Under the pieces are notes generated by a model that had not been told where the DNA came from, made no database searches, and was given only the letters and a program-made list of their open reading frames with translations. Shown piece after piece: positions 11,827 through 22,545 of a stretch of 64,000 nucleotides of DNA. Position 1 is the first letter of the stretch. The number at the start of each line of letters is the position of its first letter. Position numbers and translations under genes: made by a program. Where the stretch lies: the NCBI GenBank assembly GCA_036426205.1, contig CM071571.1, positions 114,189,306 to 114,253,305 on the forward strand, read 5' to 3'. The DNA is from Ascaphus truei. Lineage: Eukaryota; Chordata; Amphibia; Anura; Ascaphidae.

Positions 11827-12310
11827 CAGGCAGTCCTCGTTTTATAACGCTTCGCTATACAACGAATGGCTTATCCAACGCTATGCAATGCATACCTTTA
11901 TTCATTTTTACAACGCCAAAATGGCTAATCCAACGCTCTTACGACGCTTTGCAACGTTGTGTATGTGTGTTTATATATACACATTCACATAAACAACGTT
12001 GCAAAGCGTCGAAAGAGCGTATATATATAATATTATACTATATAATATTATATTATACAATATAATATATTATTTATCATGTTATATTATATATATAATA
12101 CAGTATATACACTATATAATTTATGTGTGTGCTGCATTTCTTATTGCCTGCATAAAATATTTGGTGTATTTTAGTGTTAAAAATGCCTTCAGGAACGGAA
12201 CCTTTCATTTAAACAGTGTTCCTATGGGAAAACGTGTTTCGCTTTACAACGTTTCGCTTTACAACGCCATTTTGAGTAACGCATTGTGTCGGATAACCGA
12301 GGACTGCCTG
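11827..12310. mobile_element. Tigger-like (TcMar) MITE with TA target duplication
   Basis: Ends are CAGGCAGTCCTCG and CGAGGACTGCCTG, flanked on both sides by TA (11825-11826 and 12311-12312). The start CAGGCAGTCC and GCTTCGCT-type sub-terminal motifs are typical of pogo/Tigger-derived elements. The interior has an inverted pair around TTGCAACGTTG (about 11945-12015) and a TA-rich core. There is no transposase. Confidence 0.85.
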
Positions 12311-12312
12311 TA

Positions 12313-14370
12313 ACCCTGTTTCATCCCTGGACATAGCGTTGTGTGGAGAAAGCAATAATTACTTGACAAAAAACACATCGAACCATGTTCTTTCACAATA
12401 GCCAGGTGAATTTTTATAGTATTCAAAATTGCGAATTATATAGTCATATATTTCTGATACAGTGGCTTTCTTATTTGCTTGATCATTAATTGCTAAAAAG
12501 ATCAGATATGCAAAACTTTATTTTGGTCTTTTTGAAGCACATGACATATTACAAAAATTGTCCCTCTCTCTCTCCCCTGTAAACTTTCTCCGTCTCAGTG
12601 TGCACGAAAAGCAAAGTAAAAAAAAAATGTGTACTTTTTTGAATTTTAGACAAGAATACTGCAACAAAAAATGCTACAACTCAAATTTTATAAAGCTTAG
12701 AATGCTCAAGGCTAAATAACAATGAGCTCTTTTAAGATGCTGTAGCATCAGAAGACAGGCCCCTGTTCTGCGAATTGCACATTGTAGCACAGAACCTCCC
12801 CCCCCCCCACTTCCCTCCCTCCTCTATAGGCACAAAAAAATCACTTAGCTGTCTGCTGGACATGCAAAGAAATACAAACAAACAAATCCTAATTACATCT
12901 GAAATATCCCTGTTAAATACAGGTGTGAATAACAACACGAAGAATTACCGAGAATTACATGGGATATATATTGATTATATCTTCCAAACAAAACGAGAGA
13001 TGTCCGCACTTTTGTTGAGGAAAGACAAACAGGCCACATCTGTTGCCAGTGTCCAAACCAGGGGTTATGGACATGCAGTTACATGGTTGGGGGCAGCTTG
13101 GGGCCTGAGCAGGTATGATGACCAACTGTTCTTGGCTTTTTGTTTTAAGTAGAGGACAAAAGGAGATCAATATTTAAATGGGAGCACGTGCAGGACACTT
13201 AAACCAGCAGAAGTGTCTTCCAAAAGCTACAGCTGAACCCAGTGCTGCAGCTGTGCACCTTCCTGACACTCGCATATCACATTCAAGCAAATTGCCTCAG
13301 AATCATTGAACTCCAGCACCTCAACCTTGGTGCAGTTCTCATAAACTCTGACTGGACATCTCTTTTTTGCACTCAGCAAACCTGGTTCTTCTATTCTACA
13401 TTTTGTGAAAGCAGACTTCAGTACAACCACATATTGCTTTAAACCTCTATTATCAATCCATTATTATTCCTTTGCTGTTGCATTCTCCGAACTGAGTGAA
13501 GAACGCAAGCTAAAGTACTTTATTACAGCGATAAAGCTATGATGACAGTTGCAAAGCATTTACGGCAATAGTTTTCTCTCTCCGTTCTTCCTTGGATATA
13601 AGCTCTGTAGTATTTCTAAAGTGTCAGAATGCTATTTTTTCTATCTTTTAGAGTCCGCTCTGATCTGAGAAAGTTCTAACTGGAGATATAGGGATTTGTT
13701 CTTATAATTTTTCAAAGCATCCTCAGCATCTTCCAGTACTAGCTGCACTTCTCATTTTTCTTGTTCCAAATTGCAACATCAAGCTAAACGTCCTTTCCTT
13801 AGGCTTCTCTGGCAAGTTTAATTCAATCCCAGGCACATTTTCAGGGAGATGACTTCCTCCTGACTATTTCCTTTGTAGGAAATGGAGTACTGCAGTTCCC
13901 AGACAAATCCCTTAGTGCAACTTGCTTCTGTGGCTTTTGGTTTGACTCCATTCCTTTGTAGTAAATTGATTCCTGCAGTTCCAAGGAAAATCCTTCTGGA
14001 TATCTTGCATCTGTGGCATTCTGTGTGTGAGGCCCAGGTTTTTCCAAGCAATCCCTCTGAGAAACATGAACCTGTCTCTTTCAGGTTCTGGGATCCCAGA
14101 CAGAGAGAAACGTCCTGCCTTTTAAAGAACAATCTCCCCCCCCCCCCCCAAAATTAGGAGCTAATTGCAATAAGCCTTGCAGAGGCTACAGACAAGGTGT
14201 GGCCTCCTGAGCCTGCCCAGTGAGAGACTCAACTCTTGTCTGTGTCACACTTGGCACCACTCTAAGTGATTGAAGGCTAAGTTTTATTTTAATACTTTAA
14301 ATTCACCACAATGCCTCTTTGACTTTTACACTCTGGATATCACGCTCTCAGTATGTAACACAGATAGGGG
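12313..14370. other. No gene recognised; contains an ~84-bp partial duplication
   Basis: Mostly unassigned. The segment CTTTGTAGGAAATGG...CTGCAGTTCC (from about 13871) recurs imperfectly from about 13955. Together with C-rich tracts near 12790 and 14137 and a TAACACA near 14360 this could be an LTR remnant; no boundaries were defined. Confidence 0.3.
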
Positions 14371-14375
14371 CCTAT

Positions 14376-14790
14376 GCACTAAGCGTTCATAAGTCACTTA
14401 TCGAGCACTTATCGCCCAATGGCCTACAGCGATTCTGTAAGCAGCGATAAGTGGGCGATAAAAGACTGAATCGTCCCCAAAAAATTTGGATAAAAAACAA
14501 ATCGCAGAGTGAGCGGCATCAAGAGACTTTTTCGGCAGGTTCATACTCATGCAATGCTAGTAGCAGCGATTAGGTTATCGACACCTATCGCGGCTCTAGA
14601 ATGTCGAATTTCTGTCAAAATCATCACGCCAGGAAAATTTGGCGTGAAGGTGTTGGAAACCTGCTTAGAAGCGGCAAGACGGGACTTAGAAAAGAAAATG
14701 GATTTTCCTGCACCGGATTGATGCCGGGAGTCTCCAGAGCTGATAACCATTAATACCACCACCGGAGGCCCTTAGCATTATTCCCACACA
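14376..14790. mobile_element. Harbinger-like non-autonomous element end
   Basis: Begins GGGGCCTATGCACTAAGCG and carries repeated CACTTATCG / GCGATAAGTG motifs. Continuing sequence (ATGCCGGGAGTCTCCAGAGCTG) matches 26740-27150 in inverted orientation. The opposite terminus is not identified here. Confidence 0.5.
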
Positions 14791-15009
14791 ATAAAAATGC
14801 ATTTACAGTCAACTTGATTACCTTAGCGTTATCCGCTAAGATAATGAAGGGTTAAACCCTCCCGCTACCCACCAAGGGCCAAATACCCCCTTCACTCACC
14901 CTGCTACCCACAATAAACATTACAAAATGAAATAACCGACAATAAACAACCCACCCAGCCACTGTACCCCACATAAAACCATGATTTATTTATTTTAACA
15001 CAGGATTGA

Positions 15010-15440
15010 TCCCAGAGGCTGGTAGGTGCCCCCGGCTGGTCCCCGCGGATATCTGGGGGCCCCAACTGGGTCCTCGGGTGGTCCCTGCAGGTGTCCATTG
15101 GCCTCCAGGTGGTCCCCGTGGGTGTCCATGGGCCCCAACGGTGCCCCGGGTGGTCCCTGCAGGTGTCTGGGGTCCCGAATCATCCCCATGGGTGTTTTGG
15201 GGCCCTTGGGTGGTTGCAATGGGTATCTCGGGGCCCTCAGATTATTTAATGGGTGTATGGGGCCCTCAGGTGATTCCCACTGGTGTCAGGGGTCCCCGGG
15301 TGGACCCTCTGGTTGTCCAGGGGTTCTTGGGTGGTCCAGTGGGCATCCGGGGTTCCTCGGGTTGTTCCCATGGGTGTCTGGGGGTCCTCGAGTAGTCCCG
15401 TGGGCGTCCGGGGGTCCACAGGTGGACCCCGTGGACACCC
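15010..15440. repeat. GC-rich minisatellite, ~30-bp unit
   Basis: Roughly thirteen diverged units of a GGTGGTCCC..GGGTGTC.GGGG type with a period close to 30 bases. All frames are open over long distances because the period is a multiple of three, giving spurious Gly/Pro/Trp-rich reading frames (for example 15026-15643). Confidence 0.8.
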
Positions 15441-15449
15441 TTGTTACAT

Positions 15450-15665
15450 TGTATCTCATGTCCTCCTGCCTGTGGATTCCCTGGTTCCGACCCCTGTATG
15501 TGACCCTTACCTTGCCACCTGCCTTGACCTTGGCCTGTGTCCCGATCTTGCACCTCTGCCTTCATCCTCCACCTTCCTCCTCTGCCTGCATCCCTACTAT
15601 GATGACTCTTAACAGGACTCTGTCCCCAGGCTCGGGTCGGTGAATATTTACCCCTAGTATATCTC
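15450..15665 (+). repeat. LTR-like remnant shared with 62318-62525
   Basis: Pyrimidine-rich CTTGACCTTGG-type sequence ending near AACAGGACTCTGTCCCC. The same sequence in inverted orientation occurs at 62318-62525. This style is common in the U3/R regions of vertebrate gypsy LTRs, but no termini were found. Confidence 0.45.
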
Positions 15666-15934
15666 TGTGGGTCTGCTTCCTGATCTGAGATGAGCACTGT
15701 TATATTAAGAAGGGATTTTAAATTCAAAAGCTAGACTCTGGGTAGAACTTCTTAAAGGCCACTTTCTGTAATATAATCCGCCAAAGTGGTTTAATTTTGG
15801 CTTTTGGTCAGGTCAGGTTAAATAAAGAAATGAAGCCCTCAAATCGTTAATCCTGCTGGGCATTTACTGTCCTCGCGGCTGCAAGATCTGTAGCCGCAAT
15901 GCAGCCCTCTGGCACAGTGAAAATTGCGGCACCA

Positions 15935-16285
15935 AGGGCAGTAAGTCTGGCTACATCCGTATATATTGTGTCTCTGATGGAGAAAATTAAAAGAATATGT
16001 CTACTCTATTTATCTGTGAAGGAATCTATCAATTTGAATGGTAGGTTTTTGTTTATCAAACTTGCTACTGCTCCTTTTTTAACACCTGCAGAGTATTTCT
16101 AGCAATGTGGGTAGTGTTTATTATAAAAATTAGGGGACTTATCTTTTTTGAAAATGAGTTTCTTGCAGGCATACCACATCGCCATGGTCCTTCCTTAGCA
16201 ATCTCAGAGAGAGTCTTCTTTTCACAGCAGAGTTCAGCCCTTTAACATTATGAGAAATAATTCTAAATATACCAAGAAGTCATCT
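15935..16285 (-). pseudogene. L1/Tx1-like LINE ORF2, endonuclease N-terminus
   Basis: On the minus strand from about 16275 the translation reads IISHNVKGLNSAVKRRLS, then LQETHF about 33 residues later. These are the first two conserved blocks of the APE-type endonuclease of L1/Tx1 LINEs, where the Glu of LQETH is catalytic. Downstream matches (FYNKHYP, GVKKGAVASLI, RDTIYT) follow in order but with stops and a frameshift. The RT domain is absent. The fragment is a dead 5' piece of ORF2. Confidence 0.8.
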
Positions 16286-16859
16286 CATCATATTAAATAT
16301 GTTACTCATAAATTACCGCAATGTGATATATGAGTAAGATATAAATAACATGACATATGCTATGTTCATGACCATTAAGATGATGTACGAGGATAATGTC
16401 ATGAATTGCACCATGGGGGAGGGGGATAATTATGTGGGATTTACAAACATTGTGAAAGAAAACAAAAAACAGGAAAAATGTGCATCCAAGGTGAATGCAA
16501 AAGATAACCTTTTGAATGTTTTTTGAATTTTTATTTCACTGATTTTGTTTGAGGATGCATTGCTTTGTGGGTCAAGTTGAGGGGATTTGTGCCACAGCGG
16601 ATGAGGAGCATGAAAGCCACCCAGGGCAAGGGTAAGTAACACATTTATTTATTAGAGTGTGAACATTGATTGCCAATGTGGGTATCTGTGTTGAAGGCAT
16701 AAGTAACCACAGTGAAAATCAATGGACTAAATTGCTTGTGTTTGTCTTTGTTGTAATGTGTATGGTATTGTAATTTGTATTTCATTTTATTGTAATGTAC
16801 AGTACGGTCTTATTGAATGGGGAAAAGTGCTATTAACAATATTTGGCTAATAGGACTAT

Positions 16860-17045
16860 TGCCCATTACTATGTGTGGTGTGGCGAGGGGGGGCTGGTGA
16901 GTTGGGGGAATTGGGGTTTGGGTGAAGGGGATAGTTGCTCTGGGGTATGTGATTAGGCCTCCCAGGGGGGTTAGTGGGTAGGCTTACCCCTTGATTACCT
17001 AACGGTTACTACCTGCTAAAGTAATTAAGGGGTTAATGTGCATTA
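16860..17045. repeat. Module C copy
   Basis: G-rich GGCGAGGGGGGGCTGG and GGTGAAGGGGATAGTTG leading to a TTGATTACCTAACGG centre and AAGGGGTTAATG. Confidence 0.6.
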
Positions 17046-17329
17046 GATGGTATTTTAAGGTTTGGGCATTGGCCATTTATTGAATGTTGGTGCCACTGAG
17101 GAGGAAGAGGGTGTCCATTCCTTGCTAATGTGGGTAGCTGTGTCACCAATAAGGGCATAGATAATCACACTGACAACCCATGAATGAAATGGCTAGTGTT
17201 TTTTATTTTATTTATTTTTGTAATGTGTATTGTAATTTGTATTTTATTTTATTGTAATGTACAGAACTTTATATTTCAATGGGTAACTGTGCTATCAGTC
17301 ATATTTGGCTAAAAAGGTTATTGCCTATT

Positions 17330-17465
17330 ACTGTATGTGTGGGGGGTAGTTGTAGGGGGTAGTTGCCCATGGTGGGTGGGGCTCCCCGGGGGGGGGGGCA
17401 GGAGGGGTTAACTCCTTAATTACCTTAGTGGTTAGCTATTAAAGGTAATGAAAGGGTATAATCTA
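17330..17465. repeat. Module C copy
   Basis: GGGGGGTAGTTG repeats, TTAATTACCTTAGTGGTTAG centre and GGTAATGAAAGGG. Confidence 0.6.
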
Positions 17466-17874
17466 TGTATATTTAATGTTTTATTGTGGGTTTTTTATTT
17501 TTTATTTTTCTATACAGTAGTGACGCACGTGGTGTGGGAGCTTTAAACCCCAAACGGACCGACTACCAGCACACCCTATCGAGGTCTAAATCTCTGGAAC
17601 CAGGGGTCCCCAGAGCTGAAATTAATGGAGTTCACCTTCCACAGTGTGGACGATAGCCTCCTTGTGATAGAAAAATTACCTTGTTATCATTAGGCTGTGT
17701 AAACAGGATTCGGAGACCCAACTTTTGTCTCTGTAACAGAAATAAAAGCTAAGTGCCTCTAGCTGTGTGGTCACCATTATGTTTTTGTGTTGCTCATTAT
17801 GTATTGAAATCTGTGTTAACAGTGTTTTACTGTGGAACATTAGTTTATATCTACCTGTGCCTCAGGAATCAAAA

Positions 17875-17993
17875 ACAGATTGTAAGCTCCACGGGGCAGG
17901 GATCTGTGCCTGTAAAATGTCTCTGTAAAGCTCTACGTAAAACTAGCAGCTCTATACAAGCTATTATTATTATTATTATTTTTATTATTATAT
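17875..17993 (+). repeat. L2-type LINE/SINE 3' tail with (ATT)n
   Basis: GATTGTAAGCTCCACGGGGC, then CTCTGTAAAG-type sequence and an ATT microsatellite. This order is the familiar 3' end of vertebrate L2-related elements. No ORF remains. Confidence 0.75.
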
Positions 17994-20004
17994 ACAGTAT
18001 ATTAGAGCTTTATTTTATTGTTATGTTGGTGCACATCATGGATTATACATTTCCTCTTCACACTTACAAGAAATGTATAGATTATGAGTGTATTAAGCAT
18101 ATATTTAGTGTAACATTTATCTTGTCAACAGTATGTTTTGCACAAGTTAGTTAATGTGATTAATATAGTAAGTGAAGCGTAAATAAAAAAAAGTATGATG
18201 CGACAGTGATGCTACCCAACAGCTGGTTTTGCTCACATTGCTGGAGCGAATGCCCAGAGTAGCATGGGTTGTGGGTTCTAATCTGGTTAAGCCCGACACC
18301 AGTATACCATTAAAGTCCCTAAGTGCGTTAGGCTTGTCTATTCAATATAGTTGTTACGGGCATTCTTTTAGAAAGGAGGCGGGGGGGAAACTAATTTAAA
18401 TATACTATTCATATCCATTAACATATTTCCCAGGGAACCTCATGTGTGTTCCATTTTGAGCAGAAGTATGTTTCCCTAAGTTATTTGGAGAGGACATATA
18501 TACAACTGGAGACATAACTAAATTGTAGTTCTCCATTTTGGGGAGTAAATGCAAAGAGCTCCCAAACAATTGCTTAAAAAACTATTTTATTGTTTAAAAA
18601 TTAAATTAAATTGGATACATTTTGGTGTGGGAATACCAGGGGGGTGAGATTTTCTGTTTTCCCCCAGAGGCGGTTGTGATTCAACCCAGCACAGAGCTAC
18701 TCTAACTGGACTGGTAACTGCAGCTTCAATCCTCTATCCTTTCCCCCACCACTGGTTGTTTGTTTTTCTTACTTATTCACTATCATTTAGGCGGCAGGTG
18801 CAACTGCTGCTGCCAGGGAGCATAGAATCTGTGGAGTGGTCCTTTACATCCCCTATGAGGGCATTCTATACTGGGTGTATTATAGCACAGAGGAGGTTAG
18901 ATGCTATCTATGCAAGGAGCTGGGGAAAGCTCGCAAGAGCTGCCCAATGGGAATATAAGATCTGCCCCAGCTCCTGCATACAATCCTCCCTTTGCCAAAA
19001 TACCGTCCCACTGAGCCCACCACAGCAGGACCTTTGAAGGCTCAGGTCCACACTGAGGCCATAGGAGAGGTTGTTGCCCCTGTTCTGGCAGTGACTTCTG
19101 CACTCCCCCCCCCCCAAAAAAAAAATAGGGAGAAAAGGCAAAGGCCACTCTGGTACAACCATCCTCTGTTGTTGCCGTCTCCCCTGCCCAAGCACACCCT
19201 ACCACCATACAGGGTGCGGGGGAGTGGGAGGAACTTCCACTGGGGAGACAGTCGCAATCTTTCCTGAGCAATCGCCTCCCAAGAAGAGGACGTTTTTAAA
19301 CCCATAGGAGTGTGGCTAAGGGCAAGGAGTGTGAACAATACTATGTTCACCCTCTAAAGACTTGCAAGCGAAACAAGGGGATGGTTACGCACAGGGGGGT
19401 CCAGCCCGCTGGTTAAGATCAGCCTGCCTGGGCCGGACCCCATTCTAGATCCCCAATGAGTGAGGCTGTAGGGTCAGGGGATATGAAAATGGTTTGAGGT
19501 GAATGGGAGGTACTCCAGGTGTCAGGGGTGGGGGGGCCAGAGTGATATATAGCATGAGGCACTGTCTCTGGACATGGATGTTGAGCTGTCCTCCGCTACC
19601 CCTCTCCATTTGAAAACAGTCCAGATGACTTGTGTTTTGGTACATATATCAAAACCTAAAGAGAGAGTATAGTCTGTCACCCTATCTACTGCAGGTAAAT
19701 GTCCCAAAGCAGAGACAAACCATCTACCAGTACAGAAGGAGTGACACAACCTGTAAATAGAAACAGACAGACACAGGCAGAACTGGAAGCCATGGGAGAT
19801 GGGACTGTGCCAGCGATGAGAGCTAGTAAAAGTGGAAGAAGAAATACATTTCCTACTGTGCTGCATAAAATATTCTGAAGTGTGGAGTGGACACACAGGA
19901 GGAGGGACCGGAAGGAGAGGAGGGTGAGGAAGAGAGGAGGGGAAGAAGAGGGGGACTTTCAATTTAGCAGTGATATATACAGATATATATATACAGATAC
20001 AAGC
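17994..20004. other. No gene recognised
   Basis: Contains a weak tRNA-SINE-like B-box (GGTTCTAATC near 18276), a C/A homopolymer junction near 19105-19125, and unrecognised open frames at 18897-19271 and 19522-20013 (minus). The latter are in pyrimidine-rich sequence and lack motifs. Confidence 0.3.
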
Positions 20005-20241
20005 CACTTCCAACTCTGAGTCAGGGATATCTAAGTTTAAGTTATCGCTCAGATGAGCAGCTTTTTATTTGGCTTTGTTTTCTGTTTGCACTGTGGTAGT
20101 CTCAGTGCCTGGGACTAAATAAACCAGGCCTAGCCTGTTTAAAGGAACAGTATGTGACGTCTCATCATTTAACGTACCCTAAAAGACCGTGTTCTAACAG
20201 TCCCGGACAGACAGCGGAGCCCCGGAGTAAGCGCGTTTGCA
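20005..20241 (+). mobile_element. Partial Gmr1-type LTR, plus orientation
   Basis: Matches the last ~230 bases of the LTR at 20274-20853 but in the opposite orientation: CCACTTCCAACTCTGAGTCAG at its left and a GTCCCGGACAGACAGCGGAG block at its right. It ends near TTTGCACA where the intact LTR ends TTGTCACA. The two LTRs are tail-to-tail with about 32 AT-rich bases between. Confidence 0.75.
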
Positions 20242-20273
20242 CAACGAAATATGTTTAAAAATAATATATATTT

Positions 20274-20853
20274 TGTGACAACGGCTTACTCGGGGCTCCG
20301 CCGTCTGTCCGGGACTGTTAGAACACGGTTCTTTTAGGGTAGGGTAGTTAAATGATGAGACGTCACATACTGGTCCTTTAAACAGGCTGGCCTGGTTTAT
20401 TTAGTCCCAGGCACTGAGACTACCACAGTGCAAACAGAAAACAAAGCCAAATAAAAAGCTGCTCATGAGCGATAACTTAAAACTTAGGTACCCTGACTCA
20501 GAGTTGGGAAGTGGGTTGTCCAGTCCCACCAACAAAATAAGTACTTTGCAAGTGTTAGACAACGAACAGAATGATTGAACCTGTTTGGGGAAGAGGCTTC
20601 CCCTTGTAGTTCAGCAGCCTCCAGCCTCCAGGGCTCTGGGGGAGAGGGGAAGAGGAAACAGGAAACAGGTCTTATATACTGATCTCAATCAGCATGACAA
20701 GGTGACAGAAAACCAGGGCAGCAGACAATGTGGAATGGAGTGCATTGTACCACGAGGCTGACCCTGCAGTTCGCCTAGACAGGACAGAAACTGATTCCGT
20801 TCCTGGGGAGCGACTAATATGGAATTTATTACCATCCCCTGGTTTCTGTCACA
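20274..20853 (-). mobile_element. 3' LTR of Gmr1-like gypsy element
   Basis: On the minus strand the LTR opens TGTGACAG and closes TTGTCACA, so the ends are TGTGACA/TGTCACA inverted repeats. It is 580 bases and contains a TATATAAG box (near 20675). A polypurine tract lies directly upstream. The other LTR of this copy is not in the window. Confidence 0.85.
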
Positions 20854-20870
20854 TATCCTCCCCCCCAGCT
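20854..20870 (-). promoter_or_regulatory. Polypurine tract
   Basis: AGCTGGGGGGGAGGATA on the minus strand, immediately before the LTR start. This is the plus-strand primer site expected at this position. Confidence 0.8.
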
Positions 20871-22545
20871 CAGACCTCGAGGGATGAGCGACCATGGATA
20901 TTAGGGAGTGCATCCTTGACAACCCGTCGGCATTGCCATGTTTGTGCCCTGACTTGTGTTCCACAGAAAATGTAAAGGGTTGTAGGCTTAGGAACCACCT
21001 AGTCACTCTAGCATTCTTCTCCCTGTTTTGACACATCCAGGTAAGGGGTGCATGATCTGTGACCAACCGGAATTTTCTCCCTAACAGATAATATTTGAGC
21101 GTCTCTACTGCCCACTTTATTGCGAGACACTCTTTCTCGACTATGGAGTAATTTTTCTCCTGGGGATTTAGTTTCCTACTTAAATAAAGGATGGGGTGCT
21201 CCTCCCCTTGAGACTCCTGGGAGAGTACAGCCCCCAGCCCTACCTCAGATGCGTCGGTTTGTACTACGAACTCTTTGGAGAAGTCAGGTGTGACCAACAC
21301 TGGTTGGGCACAGAGAGCTTCTTTCAGGCTTCTAAAGGCTTGTTCGGTTTCGGGGGACCACTTTACCATTAGCGGTCCTCTTGCTTTTGTGAGGTCGGTT
21401 AGTGGGGTTGCCTTAGTTGCAAAATTGGGAATAAACCTTCTATAGTAGCCAATTAACCCCAAAAAGGTCCTTACTTGTTTTTTTTGTAACTAGCCTTGGC
21501 CAATTTTGTATCGCCTCTACTTTGAGTGTTTGTGGTTTGAGTAACCCTCTACCAATAGAATACCCCAGATACTTGGCCTCCTCCAGACCAATAGTGCATT
21601 TAGCGGGGTTAGCAGTTAGTCCGGCAGACCGAACTGCGTCGAGCACAGCTTGGACCTTTGGAAGGTGGGACTGCCAATCTTCACTATGGATTACCACATC
21701 ATCTAGGTAGGCGGCAGCATACCGAGCATGTGGTTTTAAAATTTTATCCATCATTCTTTGGAATGTGACGGGAGCTCCATGTAAGCCAAAAGGCAGTACC
21801 TTATACTGAAAGAGGCCGTCTGGGGTTGAGAAGGCTGTTTTTTCTTTTGCCCTTTCTGTGAGGGGAACCTGCCAGTACCCTTTTGTTAGGTCTAGGGTTG
21901 TGAGATATCGGGCTTTTCCCAGTCTCTCTACAAGTTCATCCACCCTGGGCATAGGATAAGTATCAAATTTTGACACCGCGTTTAGTTTCCGGTAGTCATT
22001 ACAAAACCTTGTTGTACCGTCTGGCTTTGGGACTAAAACTATAGGGTTGTTCCACCCACTTTGGGATTCCTCAATTATGCCTAGTTTTAGCATTTTTTTA
22101 ACCTCTAAACTTATAGCCTCTCTCTTGGCCTCTGGGATTCGTTACGGTTTAAGGTTAACTCGGACCCCCGGTTCAGAGACTAGGTCATGTTCAATTACGC
22201 TAGTTCTACCTGGCTGTGTAGAGAAGACTTCTTTGTTTCTTCTCACTAAATTCCGGACCTCTCGTTTCTGATGCACGGACAGGGTTTCAGCTATGCTAAC
22301 CTCTGGGTCAGTTTCTTGATTCTCTGACGGACCTGGGGGTACTAGGGTTAACAAGACCTCTCTATCTTTCCATGGCTTGAGTAGGTTTATATGGTAAATT
22401 TGCTCAGGTTTCCTCCTACCTGGCTGTCTTACCTTATAATTTACTTCTCCCACTCTTTCCAAGACCTCATATGGCCCATGCCATTTAGCAAGGAATTTTC
22501 TCTCCACGGTGGGAACCAGAACTAGTACCCTATCACACTATAGGT
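20854..22545 (-). pseudogene. Gmr1-like Ty3/gypsy pol: integrase C-terminus, RT, RNase H
   Basis: From right to left: integrase C-terminal GPY/F-like domain (about 22340-22545, with KFLAKWHGPYEV and INLLKPW), then the RT N-terminal region, RT core with LDLTKGYWQVPL (about 21862-21900) and the catalytic YLDD (21697-21708), then RNase H with TDASEVGLGAVLSQ (about 21220-21265) and ADGLSR near 20895, then the polypurine tract and LTR. Integrase lying before RT is the Gmr1-type order and the reverse of ordinary gypsy elements. A TAA at 22142-22144 and an indel in the T8 run at 21478-21485 break the frame. The 5' end is lost near 22545. Confidence 0.9.

Larger units (their letters stand above)
16286..17874. 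other. Intergenic, with two module C copies
   Basis: No coding motif. Module C blocks lie at 16860-17045 and 17330-17465 and include palindromes such as AACGGTTACTACCTGCTAAAG near 17005. The rest is AT-rich. Confidence 0.4.

Noticed and set aside
15026..15643. 205-codon open frame
   Set aside because: It lies on a minisatellite whose period is near 30 bases; the residues are compositional.
18262..18300. tRNA-derived SINE B-box
   Set aside because: Only an approximate B-box was seen; no matching A-box or tail, so no SINE or tRNA is called.
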